Source: Oscillospiraceae bacterium MB24-C1
GTDB lineage: Bacteria; Bacillota; Clostridia; Oscillospirales; Ruminococcaceae
Assembly: GCA_030913685.1 (NCBI GenBank)
Contig: CP133187.1
Span: 2,484,001 to 2,548,000, forward strand
DNA: 64,000 bases
Direction: 5' to 3'
Made by a program: the position numbers and the translations under genes. Within the stretch, counting starts at the first letter, position 1. The number at the start of each line of letters is the position of its first letter. Below are positions 1-10,315 of the stretch, piece by piece. A model generated the notes under the pieces. That model had not been told where the DNA came from. It did not search any database and saw only the letters and a list, made by a program, of their open reading frames with translations.

Positions 1-60
1 ATCATTTTGCCGTCACCGTTAAGTCATCCGGCGCATAGCATGAATCGAGAGGTGAGGCAA

Positions 61-432
61 ATGCGCGATGTGCTTTTAATCATTTTAGGGGTGTGCGGAA
101 CACTGGTTGCAGGAATGCTCTGTGAGCAAGGGCTGGTCTGGATGCTGCGTCCAGCGCGTCACTGCGGCACAGTGACGCTGCTGCCGGTGACAGGGGAGTG
201 CCCAAGTTTGGAACGGCAGCTGCGCTGGCAATATTTCTGTATGCAGTCGCATCCCTGCCGCAGGGGAGAGCGGCTGGTCATCGTCGACTGTGGCGCAACC
301 GGGAACACGCTGCTCAAGGCCGAGCTGTTTTGCCGAGATAGACCCGGTGTGATGGTCTGTACACCCGAGGGGTTGCGCCGGATTATCGGGAACGATGCCA
401 TTTACAAAGCGGTGGCGCTTGTATTATACTAA
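61..432 (+). CDS. Small membrane-anchored protein of unknown function
   Basis: I do not recognise this 123-residue protein. The ATG at 61 is preferred because a GAGGTGAG ribosome binding site lies just upstream; an in-frame ATG at 7 has no such site. Residues about 4-22 are hydrophobic and read as a single membrane anchor or uncleaved signal. The rest is a soluble, Cys-containing domain of about 95 residues with a stretch resembling a P-loop-free alpha/beta fold (VIVDCGATGNT near the middle). It lies about 120 bases before recD2 on the same strand and could share its transcript. The existence of the gene is fairly secure; its function is unknown. Confidence 0.6.
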   Translation: MRDVLLIILGVCGTLVAGMLCEQGLVWMLRPARHCGTVTLLPVTGECPSLERQLRWQYFCMQSHPCRRGERLVIVDCGATGNTLLKAELFCRDRPGVMVCTPEGLRRIIGNDAIYKAVALVLY

Positions 433-555
433 AAAGGAATAATATCAACCTGATGGGGGCCCACTGCGGCTCCCGCGGGGTTTTTTTATAGGGTGTCAGG
501 CGCTTTCCTGTTGGATATCGCTGCCGCCCAGAAAAGGGTTTTGAGGAGGCTGCTT

Positions 556-2766
556 GTGGAGAGCTACAATAGGGTTCAGGGTGTTGTAAACGACGTGGTT
601 TACCACTCGGAGGAGAGCGGCTTCACCGTGCTGGAGCTGACCGTTGGGGACGAGCTGCTCACGGTTACCGGTCGGGCGGTCGGGGTTAGCCGGGGAGAAG
701 AGGTCATTGTCACTGGACGGTTTGTCATGCACCCGAACTATGGCCGACAGCTGAAGGCAGAGGCCTTTGAACACGTGATGCCCGCCACTGCTGCGGCGGT
801 TTTGCGCTATCTTTCAGGCGGGGCAGTCAAGGGAATCGGCCCGGTGACAGCCTCACGCATTGTGGCAAAGTTCGGCGACAAAACGCTGGATATCATGGAA
901 AAGGACCCAGCTCGACTCGCGCAGGTGCGGGGCATTTCGCCACAGAAGGCTGAAAGCATTGGCCAGGAATATACCCGGCTTTTGGGTATGCGCGCCGTGA
1001 TGGCATTTTTATCGGCACACAGCATTGAGCCTACGGCGGCGGTTACAATGTGGAAAAAGTGGGGTGCAATGGCCAGAGAGCGCATCAACGCTGACCCGTT
1101 CTGCCTGTGCGACAGGGATGTCGGCGTACCGTTTGAAAGGGCGGATGCCATTGCTGCGACGCTTGGCGTGGGCGAGACTGACGGTTGCCGCGTGCGCGGG
1201 GGGCTTTTGCATGTGCTGGCCCACAATCTTAATAACGGACATGCCTGCCTGCCCATCCAAAAGCTAGTGGCGGCTTGCTGCCGTCTGCTCAATATCGGCT
1301 CTGAGCCGGTTGAGATCGGCGTAGATGATCTTTGTGAACGCGGCGAGGTGATGAGCGAGGAAATTTTCGGGGTGCGCTTTATCTACCTGCCCGACCAGTT
1401 TTTTGCCGAGGCGTATGTGGCGGAACGGTTGGGGATCATGATGCGCTTTTTGTCGCAGGATGCCGCCGTAACGTCTGACGAGCTGACGGCGCTGGAGCGG
1501 GAGCTTGGCATTTGCTATGCCGAGCAGCAGCGACAGGCGATCTTTTGGGCGGCGGAGCACCCGATTATGATATTGACCGGCGGCCCCGGCACTGGAAAGA
1601 CCACGACGCTAAACGGCATTATCACACTGTTTGAGCGCCGCGCCATGAAGGTGGCACTCGCTGCGCCGACCGGGCGGGCGGCCAAGCGTCTTTCAGAGGT
1701 GACCGGGCGCGAGGCTAAGACCATTCACCGCCTGTTAGAGGTGGATTTTGGCAGCCGTGAGCGCGGCGATTTGCAGTTTAAGCGCAATGAGCAAAATCCT
1801 CTGCCGTTTGATGCGGTGGTGGTGGACGAGATGTCGATGGTGGACGCAACGCTGTTTTCGTCACTGCTCAAGGCGGTGCGTACCACAGCGCGCCTGATTC
1901 TGGTGGGCGACCCTGACCAGCTGCCGTCGGTTGGTGCGGGCAACGTTTTGCGCGACCTTATCGACAGCGAGGCGGTAGCCTGTGTGCATCTCAGCGAGGT
2001 GTTCCGTCAGGCGGCCAATAGCTTGATTATTACATCGGCGCACGACATTGTCTCGGGGCGGATGCCCACGCTAAACCGCAACGACGCCGACTTTTTCTTT
2101 TTGCCTAGCACCTCGCAGGAGCAGGCGGCCTACACTGTCGCCGATCTCTGCGCCCGCAGGCTACCAAAAGCCTATGACTATTCGCCGGTGCGCGATATTC
2201 AGGTTATCGCCCCCACCAAGCAGGGCGCGGCGGGCACCGTCGAACTCAACCGAATGTTGCAGGAGGCGCTTAATCCTCCCGATAAAAGCAAGTGCGAACA
2301 CAAGGCGGGGAATTTTTTGCTGCGCGAGGGCGACAAGGTCATGCAGACCCGCAACAACTATGATATCGAGTGGCAGCGCCCCGATGGCGAGCAGGGTTTG
2401 GGCGTTTTTAACGGAGACATCGGCACCGTTGAGATGATTGACAGGCCCACTCGTTCGGTCATTATCGCGTTTGAAGACCGTCGGGCGGAATATGCCTTCG
2501 ATATGCTCAATGAGTTGGATTTGGCCTACGCCATCACGGTACATAAGAGCCAGGGCAACGAGTTTGACGTGGTGATCATCCCGCTGCTAGGGCGGCACAA
2601 AAAGCTGCATTACCGCAACTTGCTCTACACAGCGGTGACCCGTGCCAAAAAGCTGTTGATTTTAGTCGGACATGCCGACACAGTGGCGACGATGGTTGAA
2701 AACAACCGCAAGACGCTGCGGTATACCAATTTGGCGCCTAGGATCCGGTATCAGCTGGGAATGTGA
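556..2766 (+). CDS. recD2: RecD2-type ATP-dependent DNA helicase (superfamily 1B)
   Basis: RecD2 is the stand-alone 5'-to-3' helicase of bacteria lacking RecBC, acting in repair and at stalled forks. In order, the protein has an N-terminal OB-like region, helix-hairpin-helix segments (GIGPVTASRIV and the repeat after it), Walker A GGPGTGKTTT from about residue 342, Walker B VVVDEM with the DE pair at 424-425, a motif III VGDPDQLPSVG, and a UvrD-like C-terminus (ITVHKSQGNEF, YTAVTRAKK). The GTG at 556 is chosen because GAGGAGG lies 6 bases upstream; the longer frame from 493 adds 21 unsupported residues. At 736 residues it has the usual family length. Confidence 0.95.
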   Translation: MESYNRVQGVVNDVVYHSEESGFTVLELTVGDELLTVTGRAVGVSRGEEVIVTGRFVMHPNYGRQLKAEAFEHVMPATAAAVLRYLSGGAVKGIGPVTASRIVAKFGDKTLDIMEKDPARLAQVRGISPQKAESIGQEYTRLLGMRAVMAFLSAHSIEPTAAVTMWKKWGAMARERINADPFCLCDRDVGVPFERADAIAATLGVGETDGCRVRGGLLHVLAHNLNNGHACLPIQKLVAACCRLLNIGSEPVEIGVDDLCERGEVMSEEIFGVRFIYLPDQFFAEAYVAERLGIMMRFLSQDAAVTSDELTALERELGICYAEQQRQAIFWAAEHPIMILTGGPGTGKTTTLNGIITLFERRAMKVALAAPTGRAAKRLSEVTGREAKTIHRLLEVDFGSRERGDLQFKRNEQNPLPFDAVVVDEMSMVDATLFSSLLKAVRTTARLILVGDPDQLPSVGAGNVLRDLIDSEAVACVHLSEVFRQAANSLIITSAHDIVSGRMPTLNRNDADFFFLPSTSQEQAAYTVADLCARRLPKAYDYSPVRDIQVIAPTKQGAAGTVELNRMLQEALNPPDKSKCEHKAGNFLLREGDKVMQTRNNYDIEWQRPDGEQGLGVFNGDIGTVEMIDRPTRSVIIAFEDRRAEYAFDMLNELDLAYAITVHKSQGNEFDVVIIPLLGRHKKLHYRNLLYTAVTRAKKLLILVGHADTVATMVENNRKTLRYTNLAPRIRYQLGM

Positions 2767-3121
2767 AGAATTAAATTACTATTAGTATAATATTGCGCGG
2801 CATACTTATTTTGGCAGAAGTGAGGTTAACGCGTACCACCCAAAGTTTAATCCTCCGCAGGGCGGGGGGCTTGTGCTATCGCAGGGAGAGTCGGTAGAAC
2901 CGCCGAAGGTTTGGTTGCTCCACGTGCGGGGGTTAGGGGTGAGTTTAATTTCGCAGCGCCAACGTGCGAAACAAAGCCCTGCCGGTTGGATGGCGGTAAT
3001 TTTACCCGCTGTGCCACCAAGCCTCCCACAAGCTTTTATAAAAGCTTGACCAACATCAATTCTAAAAGCGGTAAAATAGACAGCATTTGTGTTCCAGGTG
3101 AACTTGAAAAGGAGTATCACG
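2767..3121. repeat. Intergenic region with pieces of dispersed repeats
   Basis: No gene is convincing here. Positions about 2890-2921 (AACCGCCGAAGGTTTG core) recur at about 9998-10026. Positions 3022-3056, a hairpin built on ACAAGCTTTT/AAAAGCTTG, recur at about 13275-13305 and 25497-25530. The overlapping forward frame 2911-3255 is an accident of this repeat and the next gene. Confidence 0.6.
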
Positions 3122-3871
3122 ATGAAGACAAGCAGAATTACTCGGACGTTTACAAAAGCGCTGTTCCCAGCAATTATGACCGTCATCTCGCTGGTGCTGT
3201 TTATCGCTGTTTATGGTTTCGAGATATTGACAGCGATGGAACCGCGCTATTTTAAGAGTCTGATCTTTGCGCTTCCTACGGTTTGCTTTGCCATTGTGAC
3301 CTATCTGACAACAAATAGGTGGGTTAAAGAATTACCTTCTCTGGTTTTAACCAGCGTTTTAGTCGGTGCATTGAGCTGCGTGATGCTTATTGCATTTATT
3401 ATTTCAGTTTTTGACGCGGCGACAACTACAACAACCGATGTAAAAAAATATGAACGTGCTTTACGACTCTCCAGCTTTCCAGAGAGTGCGCTGAGTAACA
3501 GTTTTCCGGACAAGATTCCAACCGATGCACAGGACGTTTATTTTAGTTATAACCCCGCCTTTTTACAGGGGGGAGAGAATCTCGCGCTGAAGTTTAAAAC
3601 CAGTTCGGAGGCGATTGATCGGTATACCGAAGAATTTTCAGAAAAGGCCGAATGGATCGGGAAAGAAGGGAATCTGCAAGCTGGGGAGCACGGCGTTTTT
3701 GGGGGAACGGTGGATTTTTTTGACCAATCCTATAACTGGCATTATAACGCCACCGTTTATGTCCTTTCGAGTAGGTCTAATCAGCTCGGCGACTGGAACC
3801 ACGGCGAATTGTATCTTGTAGCTATCAAAGAAATAAGCTGCGAAGTTTTATTTTTAGCGAAAAGGTGGTAA
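3122..3871 (+). CDS. Membrane protein of unknown function
   Basis: This 249-residue protein is not recognised. The ATG at 3122 follows an AAGGAG site (AAAAGGAGTATCACG); the longer frame from 3089 starts upstream of that site and is rejected. The first 100 residues form about three hydrophobic segments (roughly 14-36, 44-62 and 70-100), and the remaining 150 are soluble, probably extracytoplasmic, with many aromatic residues. The gene stands alone between repeat-rich DNA and the sensor kinase at 3956. Its A+T content seems higher than its neighbours, which hints at separate acquisition, but this was not measured. Confidence 0.55.
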   Translation: MKTSRITRTFTKALFPAIMTVISLVLFIAVYGFEILTAMEPRYFKSLIFALPTVCFAIVTYLTTNRWVKELPSLVLTSVLVGALSCVMLIAFIISVFDAATTTTTDVKKYERALRLSSFPESALSNSFPDKIPTDAQDVYFSYNPAFLQGGENLALKFKTSSEAIDRYTEEFSEKAEWIGKEGNLQAGEHGVFGGTVDFFDQSYNWHYNATVYVLSSRSNQLGDWNHGELYLVAIKEISCEVLFLAKRW

Positions 3872-3955
3872 ACCGGGGCGACCGCATGACCAAAACGGCT
3901 TTGCCGGTAAAATAAAAACAAAGCGCACGTCGAATACAGCAGGGAGGGCAGCAGC

Positions 3956-6900
3956 ATGAAGATGGCGGGGAAGATAGGACTGCGCAGACAGATGGCAGCG
4001 GCTGCGCTGGCTATTGTTGTTGTGATGGCAGCGGTGCTCAGCGTCTTGTTTTATAACCGGCATATCAAGGGGGATTTAACCGAGCGGGCGATCTATACCC
4101 TTCAGATGAACGCAGCGCGCGAGATGCAGTCCACCGACCTGATGATTGAGTCTCAGTACGAGGTTCTGGAGATGTACGCCGGACTTTATGCTGGGCAGCC
4201 GGATACTGCTGAGAATATGCGCGACGCTATGTTGGCGCAGTTGAAGGTCGTGCGCGATACCTCCGACTTTTATCTTGTGGGCGTCGCCATGCCTGATGGC
4301 GCGGCGTTGACCGATATGGGCAGCACGGCCAATGTGAGCGGCGAAAGCTTTTTTACCCAGAGCTTGCGGGGTGGCCGCAGCATCACACTTGTTGAGAGCG
4401 ACAATTTTGATGCCCAAAGCCATTTTTGTCTGGCGGTACCCATTTTAAAGAACGGTGACGTGCAGGGGGTTGTGTTCGGTTTTTGCGAAGAGATGGTAAT
4501 CCGGCGTATGCTGACCCCAAGGGATTACGGCGGCGGCAGTTACGGTTTTTTGTGTAGCACCGACGGAAAGCTGCTGCTGGACAGCAAGCGCAATATTTTA
4601 TTTGGCGACATGCAGCCGGCCGACCTATTTGAAGCGCTGGCGCAGGCTGAAATCGTTAGTGGTGGCTCTGTCTTGCAGATAGAGGCGAATATCCGGCAGG
4701 GTAAAAGCGGTATCTTTGAGCTGGCCACAGATAACGGCAGCTGTTATGTGACCTATCAGCCCTCGGCGATGAACAACTGGGTGCTTTTTAACGTCATGAC
4801 GGGTGCCGGGGTTGCGGAACAAATTGTCGAAAGCACACACAGCATGTGGCTGTTGCTGCTTGTGCTGTTGCTTTCTTTGGCATTGGTGGCGGCATTGCTA
4901 ATGCTGATTGGGCATTATAACACCGTCTTGCTAGAAAAGAACCGTAAACAGCTGTTGTATACCGAGCGACAGGCGATGCTGCAGCGGGAAAAGCTGACGT
5001 TTGCGCTGGGCCGCTCTTCAACTCGAGTGTGGGAATATGACATTGTCAACCGCCGCGTGACACAGGATACCCATATCCCCGACAGCATTTTCGATAATGT
5101 GCCGGAAAGCATAGTGGAATCTGGCCTAGTTCACCCCGATGATATTGAGACCTATCTCGCGATGCATCAGAGGGTGCAAAACGGTGAGCCCTATGTCTCG
5201 GCTGAGATCAGGATGCGCCAGGCGGACGGCTATGTCTGGAACCGGATAGAATATACCACCTTTTTTGATGAAGAGGAAAGACCGTTGCGCGCCATTGGGG
5301 TTTCTAACGATATTTCAGCGCAAAAGGCGGCCGAAAAGCGTTACCGCGATGAAGTGGCATTCCGGCAGATTTCTGGGCCGGACACGCTGATTTCGTTTTG
5401 CATCAACTGCACCACCGACACGATTGAAGACGCTATCAGTTATGACAACCGGCTGAGCTGGCTGACCAGAATCCGCTCGTTTAACAAGATGGCCGCCCGC
5501 GTGGCTGAGACGATCACCAACCCGCAGGAACGCGAGCGTATGCTCACCGAGCTGAACACCGCCACCATGCTCGAGCGCTTTGCCGCGGGACAGACCAGCT
5601 ATCATGTGGAATATCGCCGCGATTTGAGCAGAGGCGAAAAAGATTTGCACTGGATCTCCTGTTCGGTCAACCTGATACACAGCCCCACCTCGGAGGAGGT
5701 GCTGGGCTTTGTTTACACACGCGATATCACCCGGCGAAAGCTGCTTGAGATGCTTTCTAGCAGCACGGTACTTTTAGATTATGAATATGTCTCCTGTCTG
5801 GATATCAACACCGATTTTATCTATGCGGTGCGCATCTGTAGCGAGACCCACGCAAAGCCGGTCATCGAGACCGAAAACTTTAGTGAGCGACTTCGGCGGC
5901 TGGCAGCGGGCGAGCTGAACATTTCCCCCGAACAGCTCAGTACCTTCTCATCTGCTGCTATTGCCAAACGCTTAGAAGAGGTGACCAGTGACTCAATGTT
6001 TTTGGAGGCCCCGTTACCCGGCGGCCGCACCGCGCACAAAAAGGTGAATTTCACCTATCTCAACCGCGAGGAGAAGCTGGTGCTGATTACGCGCAGCGAT
6101 GTCACCGACATTTATAATGAGGAGCAGAAAAAGAACGCGATGCTACGGCGCGCGCTGGAATCGGCTGAACGGGCCAGCCGCGCTCGGGGCGATTTTTTGG
6201 CGCATATGTCGCATGAGATTCGCACGCCCTTAAACGGCATCCGTGGGATGCTTGATATCATCAAAGAAAACCCCGACGAATACCTGTCGCTCTATCTGGA
6301 TAAGGCGATCATATCGGCGAAGCACTTGACGGGGCTCATCAACGATATTCTCGATATGTCCAAAATTGACAGTGGCATGATGGAGCTGAACGAGGCGTGG
6401 ATGAGCACCAATGAGTTTGTCACTTATATTGACGCCATCATTGCGCCCCAGGCCGAGGAAAAGGGGCTGTCCTTCACTTCGCATTTTAATTGGAACGGCT
6501 GTGAGAGCATCTATACCGACGGAAACCGATTGAATCAGATTTGCATTAACCTGCTGGCAAATGCGGTGAAATATACGCCCGCTGGCGGGAAGGTAATCTA
6601 CTCAGTCGAGGCGCTGCTTCAGGTCGATGATCTGGTCTCGCTATCGGTAACGGTTGAGGATAACGGCATCGGTATGTCTTCCGGCTTTTTGGCCGACGCG
6701 TTTGAGCCGTTCATTCAGGCTGATCGCTCTTTTGCTAAAAAAGGTACCGGGCTGGGGCTGGCGATTACCAAGCGCTTGGTCGAGCTGATGAAGGGCGAAA
6801 TTACGGCGTACAGTGTGCCCGGGGCGGGCACCCGAATTGGCTTTACGGTGACGGTGCGCGGCAGACGACACGGTAAAGAACCGGATAGTGGTCAAGTTGC

Positions 6901-7300
6901 GGACGGCACGCTGGCCGGGCGGCACGCGTTGGTAGCCGACGACCACCGGATCAACCGTCTGGTCGCGGAAAAGCAGCTCCAGGCGGCCGGGCTATCCGTG
7001 ACCAGCGCCGAAGATGGCGCTCAGGCGCTTTCGCTGTTTGAAAATTCGCCACAGGGGCATTATGACATCATCTTTATGGATATCATGATGCCGGTTATGG
7101 ACGGCCTGACCGCTGCGCAGTTGCTGCGGGCGCTGCCGCGCGAGGACGCCAAAACGGTGCAGATTGTGGCGATGACTGCTAACGCTTTTAACGAGGATAT
7201 TCATAAATCACTGGAAAGTGGTATGGATTTTCACCTTTCTAAGCCGTTTGACCGCGATCAGCTGCGCCAAATTTTGCGCAAGGTATTCGGCACCGGTTAA
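3956..7300 (+). CDS. Hybrid sensor histidine kinase with C-terminal receiver domain
   Basis: This is a 1,114-residue membrane sensor. A transmembrane helix lies near residues 12-33, then an extracytoplasmic sensor domain of about 260 residues (CACHE-like), then a second helix near 297-320 (LLLLVLLLSLALVAALL). PAS-like cytoplasmic repeats follow, then HisKA with the phosphoacceptor His753 (SHEIRTPLNG), and HATPase_c with an N box (NLLANAVKYT), G1 box (DNGIGM) and G2 box (GTGLGLAI). The C-terminal receiver domain has the acceptor Asp1042 in FMDIMMPVMDG and a conserved Lys in LSKPFD. No separate output regulator lies beside it, so the phosphorelay target is unknown. The ATG follows GGGAGGGCAGCAGC. 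Confidence 0.92.
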   Translation: MKMAGKIGLRRQMAAAALAIVVVMAAVLSVLFYNRHIKGDLTERAIYTLQMNAAREMQSTDLMIESQYEVLEMYAGLYAGQPDTAENMRDAMLAQLKVVRDTSDFYLVGVAMPDGAALTDMGSTANVSGESFFTQSLRGGRSITLVESDNFDAQSHFCLAVPILKNGDVQGVVFGFCEEMVIRRMLTPRDYGGGSYGFLCSTDGKLLLDSKRNILFGDMQPADLFEALAQAEIVSGGSVLQIEANIRQGKSGIFELATDNGSCYVTYQPSAMNNWVLFNVMTGAGVAEQIVESTHSMWLLLLVLLLSLALVAALLMLIGHYNTVLLEKNRKQLLYTERQAMLQREKLTFALGRSSTRVWEYDIVNRRVTQDTHIPDSIFDNVPESIVESGLVHPDDIETYLAMHQRVQNGEPYVSAEIRMRQADGYVWNRIEYTTFFDEEERPLRAIGVSNDISAQKAAEKRYRDEVAFRQISGPDTLISFCINCTTDTIEDAISYDNRLSWLTRIRSFNKMAARVAETITNPQERERMLTELNTATMLERFAAGQTSYHVEYRRDLSRGEKDLHWISCSVNLIHSPTSEEVLGFVYTRDITRRKLLEMLSSSTVLLDYEYVSCLDINTDFIYAVRICSETHAKPVIETENFSERLRRLAAGELNISPEQLSTFSSAAIAKRLEEVTSDSMFLEAPLPGGRTAHKKVNFTYLNREEKLVLITRSDVTDIYNEEQKKNAMLRRALESAERASRARGDFLAHMSHEIRTPLNGIRGMLDIIKENPDEYLSLYLDKAIISAKHLTGLINDILDMSKIDSGMMELNEAWMSTNEFVTYIDAIIAPQAEEKGLSFTSHFNWNGCESIYTDGNRLNQICINLLANAVKYTPAGGKVIYSVEALLQVDDLVSLSVTVEDNGIGMSSGFLADAFEPFIQADRSFAKKGTGLGLAITKRLVELMKGEITAYSVPGAGTRIGFTVTVRGRRHGKEPDSGQVADGTLAGRHALVADDHRINRLVAEKQLQAAGLSVTSAEDGAQALSLFENSPQGHYDIIFMDIMMPVMDGLTAAQLLRALPREDAKTVQIVAMTANAFNEDIHKSLESGMDFHLSKPFDRDQLRQILRKVFGTG

Positions 7301-7460
7301 AACAGCCAAAAAACGACGGCAGATCTTTCAGGAAAAGTTTTCCTCAAGGTGCCTAACTACCAAAAAACGTGCGCAAAATCTATCATGATGTGGTATGATT
7401 AGGTGTGATGAAAATACCGCCGTTCAGGCGTCTGTTTTTTTGAAAGGTGGAAATATACTT

Positions 7461-8480
7461 ATGACTTCTAACGATATCGGAATCGACCTCGGTACCGCAA
7501 CTGTTATTATTTATGATATGCAAAAGGGGTTGCTGTTAAAAGAGCCATCAGTGGTGGCGGTGGATAGCCGCAGCGGTGACATTATTGCAGCGGGCGATGA
7601 GGCTTACCGTATGCTGGGGCGTACCCCGGATAGAATTCGCGCTGCCATGCCGCTTGTCGATGGCGTTATCTCCGACTTTGATATGACAAAGGCGATGATC
7701 TCGCATTTTATCCACAAAATTTATCCGAATAATCTCATTAAGCCCAGAGTGGTGATCTGTGTGCCAAGCGGCGTGACCGAGGTGGAGGCTAACGCTGTTG
7801 TTTCGGCGGCTCTTTCTTCTGGTGCGCGCAAGGTTTATCTCATTGAAGAACCGGTTGCAGCCGCCATCGGAGCGGGCATCGACATTGCAAAGCCCGAGGG
7901 CAATATCATCCTCGACATCGGCGGCGGCACCAGCGATATTGCGGTGCTCAGCTTAAACGGTGTCGTGTGCAAAACCTCGGTGCGCATGGCGGGGCGTAAG
8001 TTTGACGAGACCATCGTCAAATATGTCCGCCGAAACTTTGGTCTGCTCATTGGTGAGCGCATGGCCGAACGGGCAAAGCTTGCCTGCGGTAGCGTCTCTT
8101 TTACCCCTGAAGAGGACTGCGAAATTGTCATTAAGGGCCGCAACCTGAGCACCGGCTTGCCCGGGCAGATGACCATTACACGCGGACAGCTTTGTGAGGC
8201 GCTGTCTGAGTGCATGGAGCTTATTATTAGCGCCGTGCGCCGCATTTTAGAGAACACCCCGCCCGAGCTTGCGGCGGATATCTACCGCAACGGGTTGACG
8301 CTGACCGGTGGCGGTGCGCTGCTGCACGGCATCGACCGCCTGCTCACCGAAAGCACCCACCTAGAGGTGCATGTTGCCGAAAACCCCACCGAATGTGTCG
8401 CCAAAGGTACTGCGGCCGCGTTTGTGGTCGTGGATAGTTTGGCTGACGGTTTTATGAAAAGCGCCACCTATCTGCACTGA
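7461..8480 (+). CDS. MreB/Mbl-family actin-like cell shape protein
   Basis: MreB-family proteins form membrane-bound filaments that guide side-wall peptidoglycan synthesis. This 339-residue copy has the phosphate 1 loop near the N-terminus (GIDLGTATV), phosphate 2 (LDIGGGTSDIAV), and the adenosine motif (LTGGGALLHGID). The ATG at 7461 follows GAAAGGTGG; the frame from 7395 adds 22 unsupported residues. No mreC or mreD lies beside it, so it is more likely an Mbl/MreBH-like paralogue than the core MreB of an mreBCD operon. Which paralogue it is cannot be settled from sequence alone. Confidence 0.9.
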   Translation: MTSNDIGIDLGTATVIIYDMQKGLLLKEPSVVAVDSRSGDIIAAGDEAYRMLGRTPDRIRAAMPLVDGVISDFDMTKAMISHFIHKIYPNNLIKPRVVICVPSGVTEVEANAVVSAALSSGARKVYLIEEPVAAAIGAGIDIAKPEGNIILDIGGGTSDIAVLSLNGVVCKTSVRMAGRKFDETIVKYVRRNFGLLIGERMAERAKLACGSVSFTPEEDCEIVIKGRNLSTGLPGQMTITRGQLCEALSECMELIISAVRRILENTPPELAADIYRNGLTLTGGGALLHGIDRLLTESTHLEVHVAENPTECVAKGTAAAFVVVDSLADGFMKSATYLH

Positions 8481-8647
8481 TGCGGTTGGCACGCTCATTG
8501 AGGGGGGCGGCGCATCACGCGCCGTATGGGTTCTCTGCGGCGGCCTTGACCTAACTTCTGCCGCCGTCGCCTGACGACATGTCTTTCCGTGCCTGAAAGG
8601 GCGCTGGATATATAATTTGGATGACAGGAAGAATCAGGAGGGACTAA

Positions 8648-9889
8648 ATGAAGCTGGAACTTAACGAATTTTTAAAAGACTTTGAAGCAATCACCGACAT
8701 TGGCAAAACACCCGAGGGCGGTAGCGAGCGCCTTTCGATGAGTGACGAGGACATTCAGGCGCGCAAAACACTGATTGAGATGCTGGAACAAGAGGGCCTT
8801 GCGGTGGATGTTGACACCACAGGGGCCATTTGGGCCAGACTTGAGGGCGAACAGCCCGACCTGCCCGCTGTGCTGGTCGGTTCGCATATCGACACGGTGC
8901 GCAACGGCGGAAAATATGACGGTCTTTTAGGGGTTATGCTGGGCTTTCAGGCCATGCGTCAGATAAAGCGCTGCGGCGAAAAGCACAAACGCGCCATCGA
9001 GCTGGTGGTGTTCCCCACCGAAGAATCGGCCCGTTTTAACTACCCCACCGTAGGAAGTAAGCTTTTGGCTGGACGCCTTGAACCGGAAAAGCTCAAAGAG
9101 ATGGTGGACAAGGACGACATCTCGCTTTATGACGCGCTCGTGTCGCGCGGGTACGACCCGGCACACCCCGAAGAAGGGCAAAAGCGCTTGAAAAGCGCCG
9201 CCTCGATGCTGGAGCTGCACATTGAGCAGGGACCCCTGCTGGAGAGCAGCGACATTTCGGTCGGTGTTGTTTCGGCCATTGCTGCCCCCACCCGACTGGC
9301 GGTGGAGATTATCGGCGAATATGCCCATTCCGGTGCTTGCCCCATGCATCTGCGGCGCAATGCGCTTACCGCAGCGGCCGAGTTTACTCTGGCGGTGGAG
9401 CGCATCGGTATTGCGGAGGCGGTCAACCAGTCGGTGGCGGCGGTGACGCTTTGTGAGCTGGTTCAGGGTTCGATGAACGTGGTGCCCGGCCATGTCAAAA
9501 TGGCGGTGGATATTCGAGGCATCCAGATGGACAGCATCAACCGCTGTGTGCTTGGCGTTGAGCGGCATTTGAAATCTATTGCCGATCTGCGGGGCGTGCA
9601 GTGCACACATCGTGTTATCAGCAGTGATAAACCGGTGCCGATGAGCGACCGCATGATCAGCGTTATTCGCAAGGCCAGCGACAAGTGCAACATTAAATAT
9701 AAGGTGATGCCCAGCGGCGCGGGTCATGACGCGATGAACGTCGCTTCGGTTATTGATACGGGCATGATCTTCATCCCCTGCAAGGGCGGCATCAGCCACA
9801 ACCCTGCCGAAGCGGTGAAAAACGAAGATGTCGCAGATGGCTTTGCGGTACTTTATACGGCATTGTTGGATGAGGCCAATCGTAAATAA
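8648..9889 (+). CDS. M20-family hydantoinase/carbamoylase-type amidohydrolase
   Basis: This 413-residue zinc-dependent enzyme belongs to the M20 group that includes N-carbamoyl-L-amino acid hydrolase, allantoate amidohydrolase and ureidoglycolate-type enzymes, which hydrolyse a ureido group. Family marks include GSHIDTVRNGGKYDG (metal-binding His and Asp), the EES motif in FPTEESARF, LHIEQGP, and a C-terminal GAGHDAM. The start has AGGAGGGACTAA upstream. It stands alone, without hydantoinase or purine-degradation genes nearby, so the substrate cannot be named. Family assignment is secure. Confidence 0.88.
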   Translation: MKLELNEFLKDFEAITDIGKTPEGGSERLSMSDEDIQARKTLIEMLEQEGLAVDVDTTGAIWARLEGEQPDLPAVLVGSHIDTVRNGGKYDGLLGVMLGFQAMRQIKRCGEKHKRAIELVVFPTEESARFNYPTVGSKLLAGRLEPEKLKEMVDKDDISLYDALVSRGYDPAHPEEGQKRLKSAASMLELHIEQGPLLESSDISVGVVSAIAAPTRLAVEIIGEYAHSGACPMHLRRNALTAAAEFTLAVERIGIAEAVNQSVAAVTLCELVQGSMNVVPGHVKMAVDIRGIQMDSINRCVLGVERHLKSIADLRGVQCTHRVISSDKPVPMSDRMISVIRKASDKCNIKYKVMPSGAGHDAMNVASVIDTGMIFIPCKGGISHNPAEAVKNEDVADGFAVLYTALLDEANRK

Positions 9890-10315
9890 TCTTCTTTTTT
9901 GCCCTAAGTCGGTCGAAAAAGACGGGTTGGGGGCGAAGGAAGGGGTATTTTGCAGCGCAAGCGTAAAATAAAGCTTTGGTTGACGCTGGGGATTGCGGCG
10001 CAACCGCCGAAGGTTTGTTTGCTCTGTAGGGTGGGGGAGCTCCTCGCTATCGGGGAGAGTTGCCATGACTATCGAAGGCTGTATTGCTCCGTAGGCGCCG
10101 CTTTTCTGCCGCCAGAAAAAGAGGCGGGGGAAAGATCGCTAAAGGAGGAAACCTTTCGATGTTTCTCCCCTTGAGAAACCCCTCTTTTCATCGACCAAGA
10201 GCGGGGCGCTCACCGCCCCCACCTTGGACCCCCAAAAAAATGGCGAGGGCTGTGTGGCTGCGGCGGAAATGAGGCCTTTGACCCAAGTATAGATTACAAC
10301 TATGAGGTGATTTTA
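9890..10315. repeat. Gene-free region built of dispersed repeats
   Basis: No coding potential is supported. Positions about 9998-10026 repeat the AACCGCCGAAGGTTTG element also seen near 2890. Positions about 10070-10199 (core TCGAAGGCTGTATTGCTCC, ending CATCGACCAAG) match 25281-25380 closely. Inside lies an imperfect hairpin around GGAGGAAACC/GTTTCTCCCC. It looks like an old mobile intergenic element without its own gene. Confidence 0.6.

Noticed and set aside
2911-3255. Plus-strand frame before the membrane protein gene
   Set aside because: It is made of repeat DNA and overlaps the membrane protein gene in another frame; no ribosome binding site is present.
8927-10066. Minus-strand frame of 379 codons
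   Set aside because: It lies opposite the M20 amidohydrolase, is His/Arg-rich like many G+C-driven shadow frames, and has no ribosome binding site.
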